64,000 nucleotides of DNA from CAVRUD01 sp963724285 (GTDB lineage Bacteria; Chloroflexota; Chloroflexia; Thermomicrobiales; UBA6265): NCBI GenBank assembly GCA_963724285.1, contig CAVRUD010000025.1, positions 62,001 to 126,000 on the forward strand, in the 5' to 3' direction. A program made the position numbers and the translations under genes. This document shows positions 56,550 through 64,000 of the stretch, piece after piece. The notes under the pieces were generated by a model. The model was not told the origin of the DNA. It searched no databases and saw nothing but the letters and a program-made list of their open reading frames with translations. Position 1 is the first letter of the stretch, and each line of letters opens with the position of its first letter.

Positions 56550-56959
56550 CAAGACCCCGGGCTGACCCCCATAACCCGGCTGAAGCCGGCTGCCACCCGT
56601 CTCGAACATCGGAGAGATCCGGACACAGCCCCGTCGTTCCAGCCCCCTTCAGGGGGGTTATGGGGTCAGCCCGGGGTCTTTAGCCCCGGGCGACGCCTAC
56701 ACGGCGCCACGAATTTCTGAACCCACTACGGGCCCTACCAAGATCCGTCCAGACGCCGTGTTACGGCCACCAGGACGCCTCAGAGCGCCTCACACAGGCC
56801 CCGATTACACGTCAATGTACCAACAGGTCAATGCCCCTGAATTGCACGTCAGATACGACCGAAAACCCGGCCTCGAACGTCTCCACAGGGTATAATTCGC
56901 AAGTTGCCCCACACCCTTTTTGCCACCATTTCCTGCGACCACCTGACCTCGGAGAATTC

Positions 56960-58981
56960 ATGCCCGACTTCAAAATCGTCTCTGACCTCCGACCGACCGG
57001 CGACCAACCCAAAGCCATCGAGGGCCTCGTCGACGGCCTTGTCGAGGGCCATAAATTCCAGACCCTGCTGGGCGTCACCGGCTCCGGGAAGACGTTCACG
57101 ATGGCCAATGTGATCGAGCGGGTCAACCGGCCAACGCTGGTCCTGGCCCACAACAAGACCCTTGCCGCTCAGCTCTACTCCGAGTTCCAGGAGTTCTTCC
57201 CTCAGAACGCGGTCGAGTACTTCGTCTCCTACTACGACTACTACCAGCCGGAAGCCTACGTCGCCCGCACGGATACCTTCATCGAGAAGGACGCCGACAT
57301 CAACGAGGAGATCGACAAGCTCCGCCACGCTGCGACCCGCGTCGCTGCTCACCCGCCGTGACGTGATCATCGTCGCGTCGGTCTCCTGCATTTACGGCCT
57401 CGGCTCGCCGGAGGAATACGCCGAAACGGTGGTCACGCTGCGCCGGGGCGGCTAAGTTCCGGCGCGACAAGATCATGCGCCAACTGATCGATATCCAGTA
57501 CGACCGCAACGACATGACCCTCGACGCGCGGCACTTTCCGCGTCCGCGGCGACACCCTGGAAGTCTATCCCGGCTTACGAGGAGATCGCGGTCCGGATCG
57601 AATTCTTTGGCGATGAGGTCGAGCGCATCGTCGAAGTCGATCCGCTCACCGGCGAGATCCTGGCCGTGCGGGACGATGTGGCGATCTATCCGGCCAAGCA
57701 CTTCGTCACCACCGCCGACAAGATGGCGGTGGCGATCAAGGACATCCAGGAGGAACTGGACGACCGGCTGAAGGAGCTCGAGGCGCCGGCAAGATTCTCG
57801 AGGCGGCGCGGCTGCGGCAGCGGACGAACTACGACCTGGAGATGATGCAGGAGGCCGGCTACTGCGCCGGCATCGAGAACTACTCGATGCACCTCTCGCG
57901 GCGCCGCCCTGGCGAGCAACCGTCAGCACACTGATCGACTACTTTCCCGACGACTTCCTGATGTTCGTCGACGAGTCGCACATGTCCTTGCCCCAGGTCC
58001 GGGGCATGTACTCCGGCGACCGGGCGCGCAAGGACGTCCTGGTCGAGCACGGCTTCCGCCTGCCCTCCGCGCGCGACAACCGGCCGCTGACCTTCTCCGA
58101 ATTCGAGAATGATGTTCTCACCAGGTCGATCTTCGTCTCGGCGACGCCAGGACCGTACGAAGCCGAGCACTCGACCAACACCGTCGAGCAGGTGATTCGC
58201 CCAACCGGCCTGATCGACCCCGCCATCAGCGTTCGCCCGACGAAGGGCCAGATCGACGACCTCCTGGGCGAGATCAACCAACGCGTGGCCCGGGGCGAAC
58301 GAGTTCTGGTCACCACGCTGACCAAGCGGATGGCCGAAGACCTGGCCGACTACCTCAAGGAGAGCGGCGTCCGCACCCACTACCTCCACTCCGAGATCGA
58401 CACGATGGAGCGGATCGAGATCCTCCGCGACCTGAGGCTCGGCATCTACGACGTGGTCGTGGGCATCAACCTTCTCCGGGAGGGACTCGACCTGCCCGAG
58501 GTCTCACTGGTCGCGATCCTGGACGCCGACAAGGAAGGATTTCTCCGCTCGGAAGGTTCCCTGATCCAGACGATCGGCCGGGCCGCCCGCCACGTCGACG
58601 GTCAGGTCATCATGTACGCCGATATGATGACTCGCTCGATGCAGCGCCGCGATCGACGAAACCTATCGCCGCCGCGCCTACAGGTCGCCCACAACAGCCA
58701 GCACAATATCCAGCCCCGCGGCATCATCAAGGAGATCCGCGATCTTACCGAGCGGGTCCGCCGGTTGCCGAGGAATCGGCGGAGTACCGGACGGATGGCG
58801 GCGGGGCAGCGCCGGCATCATCGCCGAGATCCCGAAGGACGAATTGGTCCGGATGGTCAAGGACCTCGAGTCCCAGATGAAGACGGCGGCCAAGGACCTG
58901 GAGTTCGAGAAAGCCGCGCTGATCCGCGACCAAATTGTCGAACTGCGCCGCATCATCGAGTTCGATCCGGTCCTGAATTAG
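56960..58981 (+). CDS. uvrB: excinuclease ABC subunit B, about ten frameshifts
   Basis: UvrB checks DNA damage in nucleotide excision repair. It starts at an ATG after GGAG. Motifs in order are LRPTGDQPKAIEGL, LLGVTGSGKTFTMANVI, LAHNKTLAAQLYSEF, the hairpin YYDYYQPEAYV, MFVDESHMSLPQ, FVSATPGPYE, VLVTTLTKRMAEDL, VVGINLLREGLDLPEVSLVAILDADKEGFLRS and the C-terminal helix region ELVRMVKDLESQM. Frame changes occur near 57345, 57452, 57525, 57570, 57785, 57925, 58640, 58680, 58760 and 58812, yet the protein text is conserved throughout. Either the sequence is locally poor or the gene has very recently decayed; I favour poor sequence. Confidence 0.9.
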
Positions 58982-59051
58982 ACAGCCTCGTTTCCCCGTA
59001 GCTCGAGATTGTTGAAGGTGCGGTGATGGGACGGGAAGCGCCGTCTCCCCT

Positions 59052-59092
59052 GCCGCCCGGGCCGTGAGCCCCGGGCGGCACGAAGACGCGCC
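59052..59092. repeat. repeat C, short fragment
   Basis: GCCGCCCGGGCCGTGAGCCC and CGGGCGGC form a palindrome identical in core to the centre of repeat C. It follows uvrB by 70 bp. Confidence 0.6.
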
Positions 59093-59242
59093 ACCTGATC
59101 TCGCCAAACCTGCTCAACCCGATCCTCCTGTGGCACCATTCCCTCCCCGGTGCGTCACGGCGATGCCCATGCCGGGTCGGTTGTCCCGACCCGGCGCCGG
59201 GGCGCGAGCGCCGTCCGCAACAATCAGGAGGGAACACACGGT

Positions 59243-60554
59243 TTGCTTACTTCGTCCACGAACAATCTCCGTCGAGGGCCGGCCAGGGGTCGTGGTGCGG
59301 CTGGATTTGCCGTCACGATCGGGCTGGCGATCCTGCTGATCGCGCTGCTCGGCATCCGTTCGGTGCCCGCGGCCTCTCAGCAAGACGACGGGACCAACCC
59401 AACCTGCGATGTGGCCTCCCCGGAGGCACCCGCGGCAGCGTCGGATTCGACGCCGGCGGCAGATGAGTCCGGCTCCGACCGCATCGATCGGGTCGTCGGC
59501 GCCACCGCCGAACCCAGCGCGGTGGCGGACGTCTCCCCGACTGCCGACCCATGCGTCGATGCGCCGACGGGAGATGAACTCCTTGCCACGGCCGCCGCCC
59601 TGCTCGAACAAGCCACTTCCGAAGCCGCCGCGCAGGTAGGCACTCCGTCACCTGAAGGGGAAGTCGTCGACGTCGAGTCGGCTGAGATCACGGCGGCGTT
59701 GCCGGCGGCCGATATCCCAAGCACTAACGTTCAGGGTTTCTCGTTCAACCTGGAAGCGAGCCTGACGGCCGACCTCGCCTCGGTGGACGCCGAGGCCCCC
59801 ATCTACCGGCTCGATATCCCTGCATACTCGGCCGAATCGGTCGGGGCGCTCGCCTCCGCCCTGGGCATCAGCGGAGCGGTCGAAGACCGCGGAAACGGCA
59901 CCTTCTCGGCCTCCGGCAACGGCGAACTCTTCGTCACGCCCAGTCTGGTCCAGTACCTCTCGCCCAACCAGGCGGCTGAGGGCGACCTCCCAGATGATGC
60001 CGCTGCCATCGAGATTGCCCGCGAATGGCTCCGCACCTCCACGCTGATCCAGCCGGATCTGGGTGAGGGACGCGTCGTCAGCCGCGATGACGGCGCCGGG
60101 CGGATCGTGATCGTGTTCACCCCGGTCGAGCCGTCGAGGCTGCTATCTGCCTATCCGAGCATCACGGTTTCGGTCGGCCGCGGCGGTGCTGTCCTTCGAG
60201 GTCGCTTCGCGGTGGGCATCGATCCAGCGATCGGATCAATACCTGCTCCGGCCGGCGGAAGATGCGTGGCGACAGGTGGAATCCGGTCAGGGCTATGTCG
60301 AGGCAGAACTCGAAGGCTCCGGCATCCAACAGGGAAGCGTCGTTTCGGGACTGGTCACGTACTCGACGATCGATCTCGCGTACACCACGGCGGGACCGCC
60401 GGGGTCCGGCCAATTCCTTGTGCCGATCTTCGTCTTTACGGGTGTAGTGACGCCCGAGGGAACCAACCAGACCTACCCGATCAAAACGTATGTACCCGCC
60501 CTGGCGATCAGCGACACGCCGGTCGGGTTTGCGGGCGCCGTGTCCTGGCGCTGA
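59243..60554 (+). CDS. exported protein of unknown function, one frameshift
   Basis: It starts at a TTG preceded by AGGAGGGA. A signal or anchor segment (AAGFAVTIGLAILLIALLGI, about 16-35) is followed by a long Ala/Ser/Pro/Asp-rich region to about residue 150. A folded part follows: YRLDIPAYSAESVGALASAL, AIEIAREWLRTSTLI and VVSRDDGAGRIVIVFTPVE. The frame shifts near 60195, joining VSVGRGGAVLSFEV to QYLLRPAEDAWRQVESGQG. The whole protein would be about 437 residues. Repeated 50-residue alpha/beta units suggest a cell-envelope protein. I do not recognise a family. Confidence 0.7.
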
Positions 60555-60577
60555 TACGGAACGTTTCGCCGCGGAAG

Positions 60578-60709
60578 TCCCCAGGTTGAAACCCGGGGCT
60601 AAACTTACGAACCCTCTCCGAGGTCGATTGTGTTTTCGGACCGAGTCGCCGGCCCCGGTCAGTCCCGGAGGGACATTGTAGGTTTAGCCCCGGGTTTCAA
60701 CCTGGGGTC
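60578..60709. repeat. repeat A, copy 4
   Basis: CCCCAGGTTGAAACCCGGGGCTAAACTTACGAA at the left and its partner TGTAGGTTTAGCCCCGGGTTTCAACCTGGGG at the right. It separates the exported-protein gene from aroQ. Confidence 0.8.
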
Positions 60710-60735
60710 ATCCATGAGGTGTCAAAGGAGCCCGC

Positions 60736-61211
60736 GTGTCCCAAACTGAACCATTCATCCTGGTCCTCAACGGTCCAAATCTGAACATGCTGGGGACCAG
60801 GGAGCCGCATCTGTACGGGAGCACGACGCTCCCGGAGGTGGAATCCAGCCTGCGCACCATGGCCGCCGCGGCTTCACCACCAATCGCCATCGAGGCGTTC
60901 CAATCGAACCACGAAGGGGCACTGATCGATACGATCCAGAAGCGCGGCCGCCTGGCCGAGGGGATCATCATCAACCCGGGCGGCTTAACCCACACCAGCG
61001 TTGCCCTGCGCGACGCCCTGGCGGCCGTCACCTGCCCAGTGGTCGAAGTCCATCTGACGAATATCCACGCCCGGGAGGAATTCCGGCACCATTCCTACAT
61101 CGCCCCGATCGCCACCGGCCAAATCGCGGGCCTGGGCGCGGTCGGGTACCATCTCGCCCTGCAATACCTGCTCGCCAGGAAGGCGACAGCACCCCGGCCG
61201 GGGAGGAGTAA
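60736..61211 (+). CDS. aroQ: type II 3-dehydroquinate dehydratase
   Basis: The enzyme acts in the shikimate pathway. Marks are VLNGPNLNMLGTREPHLYG with the catalytic Tyr, FQSNHEGALIDTIQ, INPGGLTHTSVALRDAL and VEVHLTNIHAREEFRHHSYIAP. GTG start with GGAG. The family usually has about 150 residues, which ends near QYLLARK. As read, the frame has no stop there and runs on to 61866 across the next gene. A stop in another frame at 61209-61211, just after GGGGAGGAG, is probably the real one, implying an indel in the nearby CCCCGGCCGGGG run. Confidence 0.9.
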
Positions 61212-61219
61212 GCAACGGG

Positions 61220-62332
61220 ATGAATCAGCGCCTGGAGCGGGTTCGCGGGGTGATCGCGGAGCAGGGCCTGGATGGGCTGGTCGTCACCCATCCCGCCAAC
61301 CGCCGGTACCTGACCGGATATACCGCTCGGGAGGAACTCCCGGACTCGATCGTCGGCGCCTGCTTCATCGACGCCCGCGATGCCCGCCTGCTCACCGGCC
61401 GAACCAACCTCGATTGGGCGAAAGCCGAGGTCGAATCACGGGGCTTCGAAGCCGATGCCTGGGACCGACCGTGGCCGCGCGCCGTCGCCAAGGAGATCAA
61501 GGCGCGCGGCTGGACGCGGGTCGGCTTCGAGGAAGGGGCGATGACCGTCGCCTTCCATCGCGATGTGCTCGCCGCTCTCGAAGGCAGCGCCGAGCTGGTC
61601 GGCATCGGCGACACCATCGTCGTGATGCGCCGCCAGAAGGACGAGGCGGAGCTTGCCCTGTACGAGCGAATCGCCAGGATTGGCGACGAGGCATTTGCCG
61701 CGGCGACGACCGGACTGACCACTGGGACTACCGAGCGCGAGCTTGCCAACCGGATCGACGCCGAGCTCGAAGCCCGCGGGTCGGAAGGTCCGTCATTTCC
61801 CACGATCGTTGCGTCTGGCCCTCATGCCGCCCACCCCCACCACGATCCCGGCGACCGTCCGATTGAAGAGGGCGAACCCGTCATTATCGACATGGGCGCC
61901 ATGCTCGATGGGTACCACGGCGACCTGACTCGGACCATCTGGGCCGGCGAGCCCAACCCGCGCCTGCGCGAGATCTACGCCGCGGTCGAGGCGGCCCAGG
62001 CGGCGGGCATCGCCGCGATCCGCACCGGAGCAACATGGGAGGCGCCGGATACCGCCGCCCGGGCCGCGTTTGCCGATGCTGGCCTGTCGGAGTACCTTAT
62101 TCACGGACTCGGGCACGCGGTGGGGCTTAACGTGCACGAACAACCCATGATGGCGCCTGGAGCTCTGGACACCTTCGTAGGCGGCGAGGTGATGACCGTC
62201 GAGCCAGGCCTATACATTCCAGGCTGGGGTGGGGTGCGCATCGAAGATGTCGGCATCGTCGAAGCCGGCGGTCTCCGCGTCATCACCCACGCACCCAAGG
62301 CATCGTTTCTTTCATCCGACCAGGGCGCATGA
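61220..62332 (+). CDS. M24 family aminopeptidase (Xaa-Pro peptidase type)
   Basis: The 370-residue metalloenzyme starts at an ATG preceded by GGGGAGGAG. The N-terminal domain is MNQRLERVRGVIAEQGLDGLVV. The pita-bread domain has the five metal ligands: D in VIIDMGAMLDG, D in YHGDLTRTIW, H in GLGHAVGLNVHE, E in TVEPGLYIPG and E in GVRIEDVGIV. It would remove N-terminal residues before proline. In many bacteria such a gene lies just upstream of efp, as here; its stop overlaps the region leading into efp. Confidence 0.93.
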   Translation: MNQRLERVRGVIAEQGLDGLVVTHPANRRYLTGYTAREELPDSIVGACFIDARDARLLTGRTNLDWAKAEVESRGFEADAWDRPWPRAVAKEIKARGWTRVGFEEGAMTVAFHRDVLAALEGSAELVGIGDTIVVMRRQKDEAELALYERIARIGDEAFAAATTGLTTGTTERELANRIDAELEARGSEGPSFPTIVASGPHAAHPHHDPGDRPIEEGEPVIIDMGAMLDGYHGDLTRTIWAGEPNPRLREIYAAVEAAQAAGIAAIRTGATWEAPDTAARAAFADAGLSEYLIHGLGHAVGLNVHEQPMMAPGALDTFVGGEVMTVEPGLYIPGWGGVRIEDVGIVEAGGLRVITHAPKASFLSSDQGA

Positions 62333-62415
62333 GCGGTCCGAGGATCGGGATCAACACAGACGGACCGGCATGTCCGGCATGTCCGGCTCGCCCGGAACGA
62401 GGAGCAATATTCGCG

Positions 62416-62976
62416 ATGATCGATACCGGTGATATTCGGAAAGGCTCGACCATCGACCTCGATGGTCGCCTGGTCAAAGTGATCGACTTTTCGCACAACA
62501 AGCAGGGCCGTGGTTCGGCCCAGCTGCGCATGACGCTGCGGGATCTCCGCACCGGCTCGACGACGACCCACACCGTCCAGGCCGGCGCCAAGTTCGTCTC
62601 GGTGCGGCTGGAGCGGCAGCACGTGCAATTCCTCTACGCCGAGGGCGATCAGTACCATTTCATGGATACGGATACGTTCGAGCAGTTCGAGCTCGGCCAG
62701 GCTAGCGTCAACGAGGTCATCCCCTACATCAAGGAGCAGGACGTCGTTGATCTGCTGACCTATGACGGCGAGCCGATCGACATCGAGCTCCCGACCGCGG
62801 TCAACCTCCGGGTTGCCCAGACCGATCCCGGCCTTAAGGGCGATACTGCCTCCGGAGCGACCAAACCCGCTACTCTTGAGACGGGCCTGGTGGTCAATGT
62901 GCCCCTCTTCGTGAACGAGGGCGATGTCCTCAAGATCGATACGCGGAACGGTGCCTACGTCGAGCGGGTGACCTAG
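62416..62976 (+). CDS. efp: elongation factor P, Arg32 form
   Basis: The 186-residue factor helps ribosomes through proline runs. It begins MIDTGDIRKGSTIDLDGRLV and ends with the family box LVVNVPLFVNEGDVLKIDTRNGAYVERV. The loop that reaches the peptidyl centre reads NKQGRGSA, with Arg at position 32 where most bacteria have Lys. I chose ATG 62416, after GAGGAG at a slightly long spacing; an upstream extension is not conserved. accB follows after 1 bp. Confidence 0.94.
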   Translation: MIDTGDIRKGSTIDLDGRLVKVIDFSHNKQGRGSAQLRMTLRDLRTGSTTTHTVQAGAKFVSVRLERQHVQFLYAEGDQYHFMDTDTFEQFELGQASVNEVIPYIKEQDVVDLLTYDGEPIDIELPTAVNLRVAQTDPGLKGDTASGATKPATLETGLVVNVPLFVNEGDVLKIDTRNGAYVERVT

Positions 62977-62977
62977 C

Positions 62978-63520
62978 ATGAGCGAGGCAACGAGTGCTGA
63001 CGACGGAATGAAGCGCGGCAGCGAACCGGGCAGGCCTGTCCCCGATGCAAGCACAATCGTTTCTTCCGTTCGCACCCTCGTAGACATCATGCGCTCGGGT
63101 GACATCACCGAGCTCGATGTCGAATTCGGCAAGGTGTCAATTCGGCTCCGTTCCGGATCGACCAGTGCCGGACCAGCTCCGGTCGCGGCGACGCCTGCGC
63201 CCGTTGTCGTCGACGTGGCTGTGGACGGCGCGCCCCCCAGCCACGAGCAGCTGATTACCGCCCCGATGGTAGGCACCTTCTATGCATCGCCAACACCGGG
63301 CGCACCGCCCTATGTCAAGGTCGGCGACCATGTCGAAGTCGGCCAGACCGTCGGCATCATCGAAGCGATGAAGATCATGAACGAGATCGCCGCCGACCGG
63401 GCCGGGTTGGTCACCGCGGTACTGGTCGAAAATGGCGAGGCGGTCGAATACGGCTCCCCCATCGTGCGGCTGGACCCCACCCGCGCTGGAGTGGTCACCG
63501 TCGTTGCGAGCGGAAGCTAG
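62978..63520 (+). CDS. accB: biotin carboxyl carrier protein of acetyl-CoA carboxylase
   Basis: The 180-residue protein carries biotin for fatty-acid synthesis. The biotin lysine is K132 in IIEAMKIMNEI, inside the domain ITAPMVGTFYASPTPGAPPYVKVGD. The N-terminal helix region STIVSSVRTLVDIMRSGDITELDVE and a Pro/Ala linker are typical. It starts 1 bp after efp, an order common in bacteria. accC is not next; xseA follows 6 bp on. Confidence 0.94.
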   Translation: MSEATSADDGMKRGSEPGRPVPDASTIVSSVRTLVDIMRSGDITELDVEFGKVSIRLRSGSTSAGPAPVAATPAPVVVDVAVDGAPPSHEQLITAPMVGTFYASPTPGAPPYVKVGDHVEVGQTVGIIEAMKIMNEIAADRAGLVTAVLVENGEAVEYGSPIVRLDPTRAGVVTVVASGS

Positions 63521-63526
63521 GCACCG

Positions 63527-64000
63527 GTGACAGCCCAGGTCGTTCCGGTTGGCATCCTCACCGCCTACGTTCGCGATCTCATCGAACAGGATGCGGTGCT
63601 CTCGGACGTCTGGGTTGAAGGCGAGGTCTCGAACGTCTTCCACGCGCAATCGGGCCACGTCTACTTCACCCTCAAGGACCTCGACGCTCAACTGAAATGC
63701 GTCCTTTTCAAGGCACAGGCCGCTCGCCAGCGATCACTTCCTGAGGCCGGACAGCAAACGGCCGTCCATGGCGCTGTTTCGCTCTATCCGAAAGACGGAG
63801 CCATCCAGCTCTACGCCGATGTCGTCCAACCGGCCGGCATCGGCCTGTTGGCCCTGGAGTTCGAGCACCTCCGGCAGCGCCTCGAGGCCGATGGTTTGTT
63901 CGATCCGGCCCGCAAGCGGCCGCTCCCAGAGCGCCCCAAGACCATTGGGGTCGTCACCTCGCCGGATGGCGCGGTCTGGCATGACATCCAGAACGTACTT
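63527..64000 (+). CDS. xseA: exodeoxyribonuclease VII large subunit, 3' partial
   Basis: The first 158 residues are in the window, from a GTG start. The OB-fold domain shows VGILTAYVRDLIEQDAVLSDVWVEGEVSN, then SGHVYFTLKDLDAQLKCVLFK and VHGAVSLYPKDGAIQLYADVV. The catalytic domain begins RPKTIGVVTSPDGAVWHDIQNVL at the window edge. The enzyme degrades single-stranded DNA with XseB. Confidence 0.93.
   Translation, partial: MTAQVVPVGILTAYVRDLIEQDAVLSDVWVEGEVSNVFHAQSGHVYFTLKDLDAQLKCVLFKAQAARQRSLPEAGQQTAVHGAVSLYPKDGAIQLYADVVQPAGIGLLALEFEHLRQRLEADGLFDPARKRPLPERPKTIGVVTSPDGAVWHDIQNVL

Larger units (their letters stand above)
55468..56710. repeat. repeat B, copy 2, split by the insertion sequence
   Basis: The left part GTGGCGCCGT...GCCCGGGGCTAAA ends at the IS border. 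The right part resumes AGACCCCGGGCTGACCCCC and runs through GGCTGAAGCCGGCTGCCACC to ACGGCGCCAC at 56701-56710. Without the IS it would be an ordinary repeat B element like that at 47073. The stretch 56711-56959 is the uvrB upstream region, with TATAAT at 56891-56896. Confidence 0.8.

Noticed and set aside
11434..60709. CRISPR array
   Set aside because: The palindromic repeats are scattered singly between genes, without regular spacers or cas genes.
61212..61866. Continuation of the aroQ frame
   Set aside because: It crosses the well-supported M24 peptidase in another frame and has no family resemblance; an indel near the aroQ end explains it better.
1..64000. tRNA or rRNA genes
   Set aside because: I looked for conserved T-loop and rRNA stretches and found none convincing; short matches lay inside protein genes.

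Overview
The window is GC-rich, densely coded bacterial DNA. Gene content points to a member of the Chloroflexota near class Thermomicrobia. Pointers are Tat-dependent solute-binding proteins, a run of yvcK, gap, pgk, secG and tatA, large STAND-type regulators, intergenic palindromic repeats, and EF-P with Arg at the loop tip. The taxon is an inference from gene style, not a database result.

Layout. 1-7.4 kb: M16 peptidase (5' cut by the window), MOSC protein, GT39-type membrane glycosyltransferase, release factor 3 and a zinc-ribbon protein. 7.7-16 kb: GT20 trehalose-phosphate-synthase-like gene, a sugar ABC importer (binding protein plus two permeases, no ATPase) and a family 5 peptide-binding protein. 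16-22.8 kb: yvcK, gap, pgk, then the export genes secG, tatA and lepB, a BFN-domain protein and a zinc-ribbon protein. 22.8-30.2 kb: accessory DNA with a small two-gene module, a copied gene tail, a Cys-rich Tat-exported protein, an XRE-STAND regulator and gene remnants. 30.4-34.0 kb: a RiPP cluster with a microviridin-like (graspetide) precursor, an ATP-grasp ligase and a C39-type peptidase/ABC exporter. 34.3-38.3 kb: a still more GC-rich stretch with a LuxR-STAND regulator and two unknown small genes. 38.6-44.5 kb: NuoE/NuoF pair, ornithine-cyclodeaminase-family enzyme, SH3-type surface protein and prephenate dehydrogenase. 44.6-54.2 kb: a third STAND regulator, a ThiF-like and cysteine-desulfurase-like pair, phosphoesterase, Nudix protein and a vitamin-K-carboxylase-like membrane protein. 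54.3-64 kb: enolase-superfamily enzyme, an IS982-like insertion sequence, uvrB, an exported protein, aroQ, M24 peptidase, efp, accB and the start of xseA.

The most interesting system is the RiPP cluster. A 69-residue precursor carries a microviridin-type recognition helix that overlaps a double-glycine-like export signal, ahead of a short Thr/Asp-rich core. A perfect hairpin separates it from its ligase and exporter genes.

Two general features matter to a reader. At least four families of palindromic repeats sit between genes, and one copy is split by the insertion sequence. Many conserved genes are also broken by single-base frameshifts with no loss of amino-acid conservation (about ten in uvrB alone). 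That is more typical of sequencing error than of gene decay, so the broken genes are annotated over their full span.
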